Source: Phycisphaerae bacterium (GTDB taxonomy: Bacteria > Planctomycetota > Phycisphaerae > Phycisphaerales > SM1A02). From it: a stretch of DNA of 23,395 nt. Location: assembly GCA_018663565.1 (NCBI GenBank), contig JABJQE010000221.1, positions 1 through 23,395 of the forward strand, written 5' to 3'. The notes below the pieces were generated by a model, which ran no database searches, had not been told where the DNA came from, and worked only from the letters and a program-made list of their open reading frames with translations. Position numbers and translations under genes: made by a program. Of the stretch, positions 8,046 through 15,818 are shown piece after piece (position 1 is the stretch's first letter; each line of letters opens with the position of its first letter).

Positions 8046-8096
8046 CGAGGGCTAACTCTGCGTGAAGGAGAACCCTTCCGAGGCCCTCACGCGAGC
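8046..8096 (-). promoter_or_regulatory. structured 5' leader of rpmF-plsX-fab mRNA
   Basis: The expected leader can fold into a small three-way element: GCGT pairs with ACGC as the outer stem, GAGG with CCTC as one arm and GAAGG with CCTTC as the other. It sits directly between the predicted transcription start and the rpmF ribosome site. It may serve regulation by a ribosomal or lipid signal, but no known riboswitch class is recognised. Confidence 0.25.
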
Positions 8097-8101
8097 CACG
8101 T

Positions 8102-8130
8102 AGGATAGGTGAGAGTCGTATTTTTGTCAA
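8102..8130 (-). promoter_or_regulatory. sigma70-type promoter of the rpmF-plsX-fab operon
   Basis: On the minus strand a perfect -35 hexamer TTGACA (8125-8130) is followed by exactly 17 bp and a -10 hexamer TATCCT (8102-8107, four of six). Transcription would begin near 8095, about 63 nt before the rpmF ATG. This is the best promoter match in the window and fits the start of the operon. Confidence 0.7.
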
Positions 8131-8172
8131 TATCCGTGGTTCATCAGGCCCATAGAGGTGGAGTGGACAGAG

Positions 8173-8226
8173 CGGCGGGCAGGCCGCGGTATCTAGTCGC
8201 CTGATCGGTCGCGCAGAGGCCCGCCG
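8173..8226. other. long GC-rich hairpin between two operons
   Basis: CGGCGGGC (8173-8180) pairs perfectly with GCCCGCCG (8219-8226), with a weaker inner stem (GGCCG with CGGTC, one G-U). It lies between the end of the MutL operon and the rpmF promoter. It may end read-through transcription or belong to a small RNA; there is no U-tract on either strand. The flanking DNA at 8131-8172 and 8227-8291 shows no gene. Confidence 0.35.
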
Positions 8227-8291
8227 TTCTCAACTCCTGCTCGCCTTGCTCAAGCCCACATCCGTGCCGTAAGCCCTCGGCGTGGGGCCTG

Positions 8292-8332
8292 TTGCGTCTT
8301 CTCAGATGGCCTCACCATCAGAGAAGATGCAA
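8292..8332 (-). terminator. long imperfect hairpin at the end of the MutL operon
   Basis: The arms at 8292-8309 and 8315-8332 pair over 18 positions with only two mismatches (blocks of 4, 7 and 5 bp) around a 5-nt loop. The hairpin includes the stop codon of the last operon gene. No U-tract follows, so it may act as an mRNA 3'-end stabiliser or a bidirectional barrier rather than a classical intrinsic terminator. Confidence 0.45.
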
Positions 8333-9322
8333 CCATTCCTTAAACAGAAAGTCAAAGCGCTCGGTCAGCAGCGTAATTCGGCCCATGACCGTCAGGCCGA
8401 AAGCTGCGCCGAAGGTCACCATCAGGACCAAAATGCCACCGCGGGCCGTCTTCCCAACGACACCTTTGTGCTCCATTGAGAAGAAGAAGTAGACAAGACA
8501 TGCCAGGACGCCAAGCAGAATCACGACTGCACCTGTGGACGTCCAGAATTGGAAGTCGCCATCGCCATTCACAGCCCAGAGCGATGTGATTGTGGCCTTG
8601 ATCTGCAACAGGAAATCCGATTCAAGGTGAGCTAGGAGTCGGAATCCGGCCGTCGCACCAATAATGAATGCCAACGGCCAACGAGCGATCCACCCGCCAC
8701 TGGGGAGTAAACGGCAGACCAACATCACCGAGAGAATCAGCGGAATAATATAAATCCACTGCCACTGATAGTCATCTGCGAGACCAGGAGTGGTCCATCC
8801 TCGGACCATAGAGGGCCAGAGGTTGACGAATAACTTGTCAACAATGCCCGTGTAGAACGAGTACACCATCCAGTAGCCAGCTGATGCGCCGACAACGAGC
8901 GCCTCAGCAGTCTTGTAGAACGGATTGTCACCAATCAAGAAGCTCATGATGCATAAGGTCAGGATGGCTGAGAGCCATATGCCAATGGTACGGTTCCATG
9001 ACAGCACGGCCCCCGCGGGACGGTCCGTACTCCCAGCAGGCAGTTCCGTCACCGTTTCCCACGATGACGTGGCGACAACGGTTCCCGCAGCCTCAGCAGC
9101 TTGGCCAGCGTCGCTTGATGAAGTCACCCAGTCCGCTGGCTCAGCTGCGGTTCCAGTCGTTGCGACATAGGAGTGCGTTTCAGGCACCACCCACACCTGA
9201 CCTGCATCAAGCGTGAACCCAGCCACGACCATGCCAGCGGCAATAATCGCAAGGCCAACAATCCAGCCAATCAAGCCGCCGCCGCTGGTTCCAGGAACGT
9301 GTGTTGTGTCATGTTGGGTCAT
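8318..9322 (-). CDS. polytopic membrane protein, last gene of the MutL/DUF6754 operon
   Basis: The 334-aa product is not recognised as a named family. A glycine-rich start is followed by a first membrane segment (about 14-40). A hydrophilic Ala/Thr/Ser-rich loop (about 45-105) is probably periplasmic. Several more membrane segments follow, among them SAILTLCIMSFLIG, WIYIIPLILSVMLVC, GAVVILLGVLACLVYFFF and GGILVLMVTFGAAFGLTV. A conserved-looking NPFYKTAEALVVGASAGYW segment follows the second helix. The ATG overlaps the previous stop by one base (TGATG), showing tight coupling. It is probably an integral subunit of the complex suggested by its neighbours; no transport or catalytic motif is evident. 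Confidence 0.75.
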   Translation of the reverse strand: MTQHDTTHVPGTSGGGLIGWIVGLAIIAAGMVVAGFTLDAGQVWVVPETHSYVATTGTAAEPADWVTSSSDAGQAAEAAGTVVATSSWETVTELPAGSTDRPAGAVLSWNRTIGIWLSAILTLCIMSFLIGDNPFYKTAEALVVGASAGYWMVYSFYTGIVDKLFVNLWPSMVRGWTTPGLADDYQWQWIYIIPLILSVMLVCRLLPSGGWIARWPLAFIIGATAGFRLLAHLESDFLLQIKATITSLWAVNGDGDFQFWTSTGAVVILLGVLACLVYFFFSMEHKGVVGKTARGGILVLMVTFGAAFGLTVMGRITLLTERFDFLFKEWLHLL

Positions 9323-10191
9323 CAGGCGTTGCCTCGACTGCGATCAATAAAGAAGACGATGTTGCCCAGCAGAATAAGGACGACCATCAACAAGTGCGCC
9401 ACGAACTGTGGCCCCATGCGTTGCTGCGCTGCGGTCGACGAGAACCGAGCCTTAATGAACTCAGGCGTAGCAAGTGCTGGATAGGCCTCAGCCATGATCT
9501 TCTCATATCCAGCGGCGCCCTTAATGGCTGCAAGCAGTCCACCAAGTGGGTCAGGAATGTAGGGATAGAACAACGGCGCTTGCACGCCAGTGCATCCTGC
9601 CACCATCGGCAGGTCGGCCGGCGTGGCCGCGTATTGAATCCACTGCTTTGTGCCAGGGTCACCGGCGCTGATGCTGATCAGAAGATCCATCGACTTGGCA
9701 GACTTGAGTTTGGCCGTCATCGGCACCTCATCAAGATCTTGCTTTCGCGAATCCGTGATGAACAGGTTCTTCCAGTCGACCACGATGTTCTTGATAACAG
9801 CTTCGCCACCTGGCTTATAACCAAATGACATGTAGTCGGTGCCGTACTTGAGGTGCGGATACTCCTCTTGCAGCAGCTTCATGGCGTCTTCAATGAAGGG
9901 TTCGCCAAGTGGCCACAAACACATGAAGTAGATCTTGTGCTTCTTCTCGGCAAGATGCCGCGTAAACGACATGGCCATTGGAAGCAACTCGCCCTGCGAA
10001 CCAGGGTCGAAATCAAAGGACAAGAGTACCCGTGAACCATCAGGGAGATCTTCAACAGCGTTGAAGACGTTCTGGTCCATCATCGTCACCTCAGATGGAG
10101 GCTGGAATCTGAGCAGAATCGGAATCGCCACAGCGAGACCCATGATGAGAAAGATCAAACGACGATCGAGATTGCGGAGAAAGTTCAACAT
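9322..10191 (-). CDS. membrane-anchored protein of the MutL/DUF6754 operon, unknown
   Basis: The 289-aa product has one N-terminal membrane helix (about 12-28, after the basic LRNLDRRL) and one C-terminal helix (about 262-281, HLLMVVLILLGNIVFFI). The roughly 230-residue domain between them alternates strands and helices like an alpha/beta fold. Motifs that stand out are LPDGSRVLLSFDFDPGSQGELLPMA (split around residues 49-73), CLWPLGEPF and AGCTGVQAPLFYPYIPDPLGGLLAAIKGAA. I do not know the domain's function. It starts 3 bp after the preceding gene and overlaps the following one by one base. It is clearly part of the operon. Confidence 0.75.
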   Translation of the reverse strand: MLNFLRNLDRRLIFLIMGLAVAIPILLRFQPPSEVTMMDQNVFNAVEDLPDGSRVLLSFDFDPGSQGELLPMAMSFTRHLAEKKHKIYFMCLWPLGEPFIEDAMKLLQEEYPHLKYGTDYMSFGYKPGGEAVIKNIVVDWKNLFITDSRKQDLDEVPMTAKLKSAKSMDLLISISAGDPGTKQWIQYAATPADLPMVAGCTGVQAPLFYPYIPDPLGGLLAAIKGAAGYEKIMAEAYPALATPEFIKARFSSTAAQQRMGPQFVAHLLMVVLILLGNIVFFIDRSRGNA

Positions 10192-10194
10192 GGG

Positions 10195-11085
10195 TCAGTC
10201 CGCCGATCCGAGGTATGAACGGTCAACACCGAGGATGACCTTGAGTGAAGTGGACACGATGCCAAGCGCGATGCCAATCATAATGGCTCGGTTGCCGGCC
10301 TTTTGAGGCACGTCAAGAATGACCTGTGTGAGGTTCTCAAGACGCAAGCCATTGAGCAATTGATACCACCAGCCACCAATATAATTGCTCGTTTCGAGTG
10401 CAAGGGCATGATGATCAGCCGTCATGTTTGCGTAGGCGACACCGTTGACCATAATGTCAGAGAGCGGCACGCCAGTCTTGATTTGCATGCCAACGGCAAG
10501 GACAAACTCGCGGCTCGCTTCCGGGAAGCCCGCCACGTACGACTCGACTGTCGGCAAGAAGCTCGTCATCCACACGCCTGCATAGACCTGCCCAAGCAGC
10601 ACAATAAAGGCGGTGCCAAGCAGTAGGGTCGCCTCGAGATTCTTCGCTCGGAAGGCCCGAAACGCCGCTGAGGCGATATAGAAAGCCAGCATCGCGAACA
10701 TCGTCGCAGTCAGTGGCACGAGTCCGAATTTATAGATCCACCAGAAGGGCGAACCCTCTTGCACGACCGGCGCGGTCCAAGCATTACCTGGCGATGTCAT
10801 CGTCGGCATAGCGCCGATCTTGAAGAAACCAATGATGAGCGTTATGAAGAAGGCTGCTAGCGTGATGCCCGCAAAGCCCCAGCCGGGTTGCCGATTGGAA
10901 ATCTTAGAGAAGTTCATCAACAGCAAGTTGCCTGCGCCGAGCACCATCGAGGCTGCTGCAAGCACGATGAACATTTCCATCGCCTCGGCTCCCCACTGCT
11001 CCGTGTAAGGAATGAAGTAGGTTGCGATCATCAAGATGCCGATGAGCGCGGCGATGAAGAGTGGAATGGTCCGCTTGGCAATCAC
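10195..11085 (-). CDS. polytopic membrane protein of the MutL/DUF6754 operon, unknown
   Basis: The 296-aa product has about six predicted membrane helices: approximately 7-25, 36-58, 73-92, 120-145, 153-173 and 264-285. A hydrophilic stretch of about 90 residues lies before the last one. No transporter signature is seen. Translation starts at a GTG that overlaps the DUF6754 stop by 4 bases (GTGA). It is preceded by an unusually complete Shine-Dalgarno sequence, so it is strongly coupled to DUF6754 and may be made at the same level. Confidence 0.75.
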   Translation of the reverse strand: MIAKRTIPLFIAALIGILMIATYFIPYTEQWGAEAMEMFIVLAAASMVLGAGNLLLMNFSKISNRQPGWGFAGITLAAFFITLIIGFFKIGAMPTMTSPGNAWTAPVVQEGSPFWWIYKFGLVPLTATMFAMLAFYIASAAFRAFRAKNLEATLLLGTAFIVLLGQVYAGVWMTSFLPTVESYVAGFPEASREFVLAVGMQIKTGVPLSDIMVNGVAYANMTADHHALALETSNYIGGWWYQLLNGLRLENLTQVILDVPQKAGNRAIMIGIALGIVSTSLKVILGVDRSYLGSAD

Positions 11086-12452
11086 GAATCACCTCCGCCG
11101 CCGTGAGGCTGCTGGGCCTGTGTTTCAAGTTCGGCATCAATCTCAGCAACCTTGTCAGCGTTGGGAACCAAACCCTCATCGCCAAGAATGTTGTCGGAGA
11201 TGTAAATCTGAGCGATCTTCGCACCGCGCCAATTGGTCGTCACAGCGAGCGTTGCAAGTACACATCCAACGACAAGAAGCGCCGCTGCAATAATCTTGCC
11301 AACATCCTGTCCCTTTAGCGACCCGAGTTGCTCGGGGTCATGTGAGAGGTAGGCCGACGCGGCGAAGAACTCTTCGCCGATCAGCGTGTAGTCACAGGCC
11401 GCGACAAAGAACGGCAACTGCGAGGGCATGGCTGTACCCGCAATTTGAATTGCTCCAATCGAGTTGGCCGTCTCCGCGAGAATCAGCGATTCAGCATAGA
11501 AGGCACCCATGTAGAAACATGCTGCGGGTTCTTCTCGAACCATCACGCCCTGAACGCCGGCCGTGTAGCCGAACTGTTCATCTGTGAGGTAATAGATATT
11601 GTCCTCGTTGTAGGCGTCGGGCCGACCTTCGCCGAGATACGCAGCCTCAACTGTTTCGCGGGCCGTGGTCATCACAAGCGAGCGAGCCGTTGGCACCTTG
11701 AGCTGCGCGTCGTACTGTGCGGCGGTCTTGGCCACATTGGCAAGCACCGTGATGCCTGCGACAGTTTGGATGTCGTTGATGTCAAGAATGCCCGGCACAA
11801 ACAACACAGGCTTCCCCATTTCGGTAGCACGACCGACTGCCTCGGTCACTGCTTCCAAACCGGCAATGGGTCGCACCTTGATTTCGCCGCCTCGCTTGGC
11901 GTACCAGACAAAGGCAATGATCACCAGACTGATAGTCAGCATGATGATCAAGAACCACAGCTTGCCGATATTGAAATACTCCATTTCAGGTGTCACAAGC
12001 TCAGTGGCCAGTGCTAGTGGAGAGAATGCATCGGGAAGTCCCGTCGCAGCCACCGCATATTGGTAGGTTGTTCCTGCCTCAACATTCTCATCTACAAACT
12101 GAGTGCGGCCGTATGAAACCGAGCCGATTGGCTCGACATCCTGAAAATCAAAGTTCGCAGGGAACCCGATTTCCGACGCATTCGTCGCGGCTTCGCCAAT
12201 GCTCTCAAGACCGTCTCCGGTCTGGGCCACCTTCCGGTAGATGGAATATCCGAGCAGTGCTCGGGGCTCGCCCTCGGGCACATCGTGATCATCCACGGAA
12301 GCCGTCCACTCAACCAGTACCTGGGTACCGATATCATTGGGCACATCCTCGGACGTCACATCAGTCGGCGGCGCAAGCGAGATCGTTGCAGCACGAGACG
12401 AATTCGTCCATGCCACAGCAAGTGCAAGCAAGAGGCCTACGGCGTATCTCAT
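11082..12452 (-). CDS. fibronectin-III plus DUF6754 membrane protein
   Basis: The 456-aa product begins with a signal-like helix (5-20). A beta-rich domain at about 25-155 has fibronectin type III features, including LVEWTAS, LLGYSIYRK and TTYQYAVAATG. A membrane helix follows (163-185), then a soluble domain (about 190-380) recognised as DUF6754, with PVLFVPGILDINDIQTVAG and QLPFFVAACDYTLIGEEF, a second helix (386-404) and a short tail ending in Gly and Ser. The likely topology puts the FNIII part outside the cytoplasmic membrane and DUF6754 inside. The ATG at 12452 lies 5 bp after the previous stop with GAGGAG 8 nt upstream; an upstream start would overlap that gene. The function is unknown. 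Confidence 0.75.
   Translation of the reverse strand: MRYAVGLLLALAVAWTNSSRAATISLAPPTDVTSEDVPNDIGTQVLVEWTASVDDHDVPEGEPRALLGYSIYRKVAQTGDGLESIGEAATNASEIGFPANFDFQDVEPIGSVSYGRTQFVDENVEAGTTYQYAVAATGLPDAFSPLALATELVTPEMEYFNIGKLWFLIIMLTISLVIIAFVWYAKRGGEIKVRPIAGLEAVTEAVGRATEMGKPVLFVPGILDINDIQTVAGITVLANVAKTAAQYDAQLKVPTARSLVMTTARETVEAAYLGEGRPDAYNEDNIYYLTDEQFGYTAGVQGVMVREEPAACFYMGAFYAESLILAETANSIGAIQIAGTAMPSQLPFFVAACDYTLIGEEFFAASAYLSHDPEQLGSLKGQDVGKIIAAALLVVGCVLATLAVTTNWRGAKIAQIYISDNILGDEGLVPNADKVAEIDAELETQAQQPHGGGGDS
11088..11096 (-). promoter_or_regulatory. full-length Shine-Dalgarno site within the end of the DUF6754 gene
   Basis: GGAGGTGAT, complementary to nearly the whole anti-Shine-Dalgarno of 16S rRNA, ends two bases before the GTG start of the following membrane gene; the GGAGG core lies 6 nt from the start. 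It is also read as the last Gly-Gly-Asp codons of DUF6754. It decides the GTG start at 11085. Confidence 0.8.
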
Positions 12453-12457
12453 GCCGC

Positions 12458-13582
12458 TCACTCCTCGATGAGTTCCACATTTGCGCGAGGCACAATGGCC
12501 GTCTCGCCAGAGGGGAACTTCACCTCTAGCACGCGTGCTTTCGATCCTGATCCGAGCACATGGGGCTCGGTGGGCAGTCCAGTCACTTCGCCGATCATTC
12601 CAAACCATGGGTCACGAATAACCCGGAGCGTTCGACCGATTTCAAGCTGGCCCTCTTCAAACCTATGATCGGCTTGGTCAGTCGGAACAGATGCGAGTGG
12701 GATGATGATCTCTGGTCGCATCACGCCAGCGCGAATTTGCGTGGCGCCATTGACCGAAGTTTCATGTCCATCATGGCCACGCAACATCTTGAAGGTTCGC
12801 TCTGCCATCGCGATCTCGCCGAATCCTTCGGTCACAATCACTGTGATACCAAGATTTTCGCGGCCTGTAATCGCAACACCAAGGTCGTATCCGAGAAGTT
12901 GCTTGAGATCTTGATCATCAATTCCGCCCGAGATAATGGCAGCGGCGCCAACACTCTGAGCTCGCTTGATGGCGGCCACGGTCATGCGAGCGCCGCCAAT
13001 AATGACCATGCCCTGCATATCTTCTGTAATGCGATCTGGAGTGAGTTCCTGCTCGTGCGAATCACACGCAAGAACAATCTTGCCGTGCGTCTCACCACCA
13101 ACACCGAAGATACCTTGCACATACGCCACGTCAGCTTCAATCTCGCAGCCTTCGTGCTCGCGGACCGACACAACGGTGCCGCCCATATAGGCACGCACTT
13201 GCACCGGCAATGGTGCGCCACGAATAATGACCTGTCCCGTAACCGGCGAGACGGTTTCTACCGTGCCCTCGAACCGGCTCTTGATCGTGTTCTTCATCAT
13301 GCCGAAGATGCCCTTGGTCTGAGCGATCGGCTCATCCTTAGCGATCGGATCGCCTTCCTTCTTCAGCATGCATCCAATGACGTCCTTGGGCGGAAGTGAC
13401 AGTTGGTTCGAGAGATTGATCGGATTCACGTCGCCGGGCAATGCTGTTTCAGCAACGACATCATCGGCTGTGACATGATCGCCCTTGGCGACTTTCACTT
13501 CGCCTGCAATTGGCAATCGCCGCATGCATCGATGCTTCTTGTGCTGGGTAACGAGCAGTCCAGGTGTATAGGCCTTGGCCAT
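12458..13582 (-). CDS. soluble protein with KOW-like C-terminus and barrel-sandwich-like N-terminus
   Basis: The 374-aa product has no signal or membrane helix. Residues about 20-130 are strand-rich with repeated turns (PIAGEVKVAKGDHV, SRFEGTVETVSPVTGQVIIRGAP), resembling lipoyl/RnfC-type barrel-sandwich folds; this is my inference. The middle (about 185-285) contains GMVIIGGARMTVAAIKRA, AAIISGGIDDQDL and ATQIRAGVMRPEII. The C-terminus (about 315-374) has a KOW-like pattern: VIRDPWFGMIGEVTGLP, then VEVKFPSGETAIVP-type strands and NVELIEE. KOW domains bind RNA or protein in NusG and ribosomal proteins. It lies 17 bp after the MutL gene and 5 bp before DUF6754. Confidence 0.7.
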   Translation of the reverse strand: MAKAYTPGLLVTQHKKHRCMRRLPIAGEVKVAKGDHVTADDVVAETALPGDVNPINLSNQLSLPPKDVIGCMLKKEGDPIAKDEPIAQTKGIFGMMKNTIKSRFEGTVETVSPVTGQVIIRGAPLPVQVRAYMGGTVVSVREHEGCEIEADVAYVQGIFGVGGETHGKIVLACDSHEQELTPDRITEDMQGMVIIGGARMTVAAIKRAQSVGAAAIISGGIDDQDLKQLLGYDLGVAITGRENLGITVIVTEGFGEIAMAERTFKMLRGHDGHETSVNGATQIRAGVMRPEIIIPLASVPTDQADHRFEEGQLEIGRTLRVIRDPWFGMIGEVTGLPTEPHVLGSGSKARVLEVKFPSGETAIVPRANVELIEE

Positions 13583-13599
13583 CAGTGTGTCCGCGCCGA

Positions 13600-15426
13600 T
13601 CAGACGGCGGCCGGCTCCTTCTCTTCAGCATACACATCGAGCGCATCGAGCCAGCCCTGTACGGTCTTCTGGCAGGCCGCGCGTTCTTCGGGAAGGGCCA
13701 ACGGTCGGCCGCGGCCGTCCAGGATGAGCCCCACTGTGCCGCCGCGTACCTCTTTTTCAATCTTCTTGCCAGGTCCTTCGCCAAGGTCAATTCCGCGAGC
13801 TGGCGTGATGACAATCGTGGCCCGGGCGTCCGGGGCCATCTCAATCAACTTGAGATCGCCACCAGCGATTTCGCCTGATTCGTTGCAGTCACCACTGAGC
13901 TGATACTTGAAGCAGGGCTTGCTAGGCTTGGGCGTTCCCTTGGCGCACACGCATGTGCCGAGATACACAAGACAATCACGATCAAAGACCTGCTCTGCAG
14001 CCTTCGGGTGAACACTTGCGAGCACCCCAAGGTGTGGCATCATGAAGATCGAGTCTTTCGCGAGCGCCGTGACACCCTCAGGCTCAAACGCATCAATCAA
14101 CAACATGGCTGTCTGGTGCATGCGAGGTGCGTGACTGAGCACGCCACCTGAGGCAACGAGCAAGTCGAGTTTCATATTGTCAACAATCGTCATGCCACCG
14201 GTCTGTTGACTGAAGGTGTCACCGACGGTGCGTTGCTGCTGCACGCCCTTGAGTGTGGTCGCAAATTCTTTGTGTTGCTTATACGCAAGTCGCAATGCTT
14301 CTCGAGCCACGGCCTGCTCGAACATGAGCGCTTCCTTCGTTTGAGGAATGGTCGTGGGGCGAATCATCTTGTTCTTGACGTGGTTGCGAAGTTCTCGCTC
14401 ATCCATATCGAACGGTACCCAACGCAGCACATTTGGCATGGTTGCTTCGGCACACACATTCGAGATGGAGTACGACATGCCAAGGTTGGCACTTACTGTT
14501 CGGTTGAACGTCTCATTAAAGACGCTGAACACGTCTGTGGTTGCCCCGCCGATGTCAACGCCGACAACATTGATGCCTTGCAGGCGAGCAACCGTTTGCA
14601 GGATGTCGCCCACAGCACCCGGGGTTGGCATGATGGGGGCACCGGTCCAACCCATCAACTTGTCATAGCCGGGGGCTTGCGCCATCACGTGCTCAAGAAA
14701 GATGTCATGGATCTTATCTCGAGCAGGCGAGAGGTTCTCGCGTTCGAGCACAGGGCGAAGATTGTCAACGATTTGCAGGTCAAAGCCGCCTTCGTCGAAT
14801 ACGTCAGAGATTGCCTCACGCGCCTCTTTATTGCCCGCGTAAATGATTGGCATTTCATAATCGCTGCCGAATCGTGGTTGAGGCTTGGCCGGCGCAACGA
14901 GTTCAGCAATCTGCACAACCTTATCAGTCGTCCCGCCATCTGTTCCGCCGGAGATAAGAATCATGTCCGGACGAAGATCGCGAATGCGTTGAATCTGATC
15001 GTGCGGGCGACGGCCATCGTTCGCTGCGATGACATCCATCACAATGGAACCGGCGCCAAGCGCCGCACGCTTGGCACTCGCAGCTGTCATTTCAGCAATC
15101 ACGCCTGCGACCATCATCTGCAAACCACCACCTGCGGACGATGTCGAGATGTAAATATCGCAGCCTTCGGTATCGGTTGCAGGAGAGATGATGCGCCCGT
15201 CGTCACCAACAAGACGCCGGCCAGCAAGCTCGCCGATCTCGGTCACACTATTGACAACGCCCATCGTCACGTCGGCGAAGGGACGCTCGACAGTTGTCGG
15301 CGCTTCGCCACGCTGCGTCTGCCGGTACTCACCATCAACGTACTCAATAAGAATGGCTTTGGTCGTCGTACTGCCACAGTCTGTGGCGAGTATGACCTTG
15401 ATCTGTTCAGGATCGATCTGGGTCAT
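13600..15426 (-). CDS. MutL/GlmL-family ASKHA ATPase
   Basis: The 608-aa product belongs to the MutL (GlmL) family of actin/Hsp70-fold ATPases known beside B12-dependent glutamate mutase, where a reactivating or chaperone role is proposed. The phosphate loops are ATDCGSTTTKAILIE (14-28) and GVDIGGATTDVFSVF (289-303). Further family motifs are ISTSSAGGGLQMM (93-105), ISGGTDGGTTDKV (158-170) and VASGGVLSHAPR (424-435). The C-terminal part includes a cysteine cluster (Cys485, 492, 494, 505, 514). No mutase genes occur nearby; instead it is locked into a membrane-protein operon, sharing ATGA with the 131-aa gene upstream. It is probably the energy-using subunit of that system. It is unrelated to DNA-repair MutL. 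Confidence 0.8.
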   Translation of the reverse strand: MTQIDPEQIKVILATDCGSTTTKAILIEYVDGEYRQTQRGEAPTTVERPFADVTMGVVNSVTEIGELAGRRLVGDDGRIISPATDTEGCDIYISTSSAGGGLQMMVAGVIAEMTAASAKRAALGAGSIVMDVIAANDGRRPHDQIQRIRDLRPDMILISGGTDGGTTDKVVQIAELVAPAKPQPRFGSDYEMPIIYAGNKEAREAISDVFDEGGFDLQIVDNLRPVLERENLSPARDKIHDIFLEHVMAQAPGYDKLMGWTGAPIMPTPGAVGDILQTVARLQGINVVGVDIGGATTDVFSVFNETFNRTVSANLGMSYSISNVCAEATMPNVLRWVPFDMDERELRNHVKNKMIRPTTIPQTKEALMFEQAVAREALRLAYKQHKEFATTLKGVQQQRTVGDTFSQQTGGMTIVDNMKLDLLVASGGVLSHAPRMHQTAMLLIDAFEPEGVTALAKDSIFMMPHLGVLASVHPKAAEQVFDRDCLVYLGTCVCAKGTPKPSKPCFKYQLSGDCNESGEIAGGDLKLIEMAPDARATIVITPARGIDLGEGPGKKIEKEVRGGTVGLILDGRGRPLALPEERAACQKTVQGWLDALDVYAEEKEPAAV

Positions 15427-15818
15427 TGGGATGGTCCGTCGCCTTCATCCGCGGGGGCGGACTGGGCGTCTGAGGCTCCTTCGGTGTCTTCTGCATCGGG
15501 TCCAATTTGACTCCAATGCTCCAAGCGGCGGCAAAGGTACTCGACTGAGCCCCGCTGCTCAAGAAAAGTGGCAAACTCCTTGATATCTCGCGTGTCGAGT
15601 ACGACCGAAATAATCGGCCGAAAGAAGTGGATTGCCTGTGCTGCGACGAAGTTGAGGGGGCGTCCCATCTCGAGTGCCATCAAGGCTGGCGTCGTCATAT
15701 GGCGGCGTGCTACTGCCTTCGCCACCTTCTCCACAATCTCAGCAAGATGCTTGCTCGGCTCGGCCTCGCCAGGCTTGTCGACGGCAAATGCCTTCTTGAA
15801 CTCTTCCTGCCAACTCAT
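15423..15818 (-). CDS. 131-aa helical protein coupled to the MutL-family ATPase
   Basis: This small soluble protein has no recognised domain. Its first 100 residues are helical, with the striking segment ALMALEMGRPLNFVAAQAIHF (around 45-65, shown only in part of its conserved-looking core), then FFRPIISVVLDTRDIKEFATFLE and EYLCRRLEHW. The last 30 residues are acidic and Ala/Ser-rich, probably disordered. ATGA overlaps join it to the gene before and to the ATPase after. Such stoichiometric coupling suggests a direct partner or regulator of the ATPase, which is inference. Confidence 0.65.
   Translation of the reverse strand: MSWQEEFKKAFAVDKPGEAEPSKHLAEIVEKVAKAVARRHMTTPALMALEMGRPLNFVAAQAIHFFRPIISVVLDTRDIKEFATFLEQRGSVEYLCRRLEHWSQIGPDAEDTEGASDAQSAPADEGDGPSQ

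Noticed and set aside
8282..8492. two 65-66-aa plus-strand frames
   Set aside because: They overlap the end of the last MutL-operon gene on the other strand and have no coding signature.
13600..15426. DNA mismatch-repair MutL
   Set aside because: The name is shared but the fold is not: the motifs are those of the ASKHA mutase-associated ATPase, with none of the GHKL ATPase motifs of repair MutL.
14206..15510. 434-aa plus-strand open frame
   Set aside because: It lies antisense to the MutL-family ATPase, whose motifs are intact; the plus-strand product shows no domain and reflects codon bias on the other strand.
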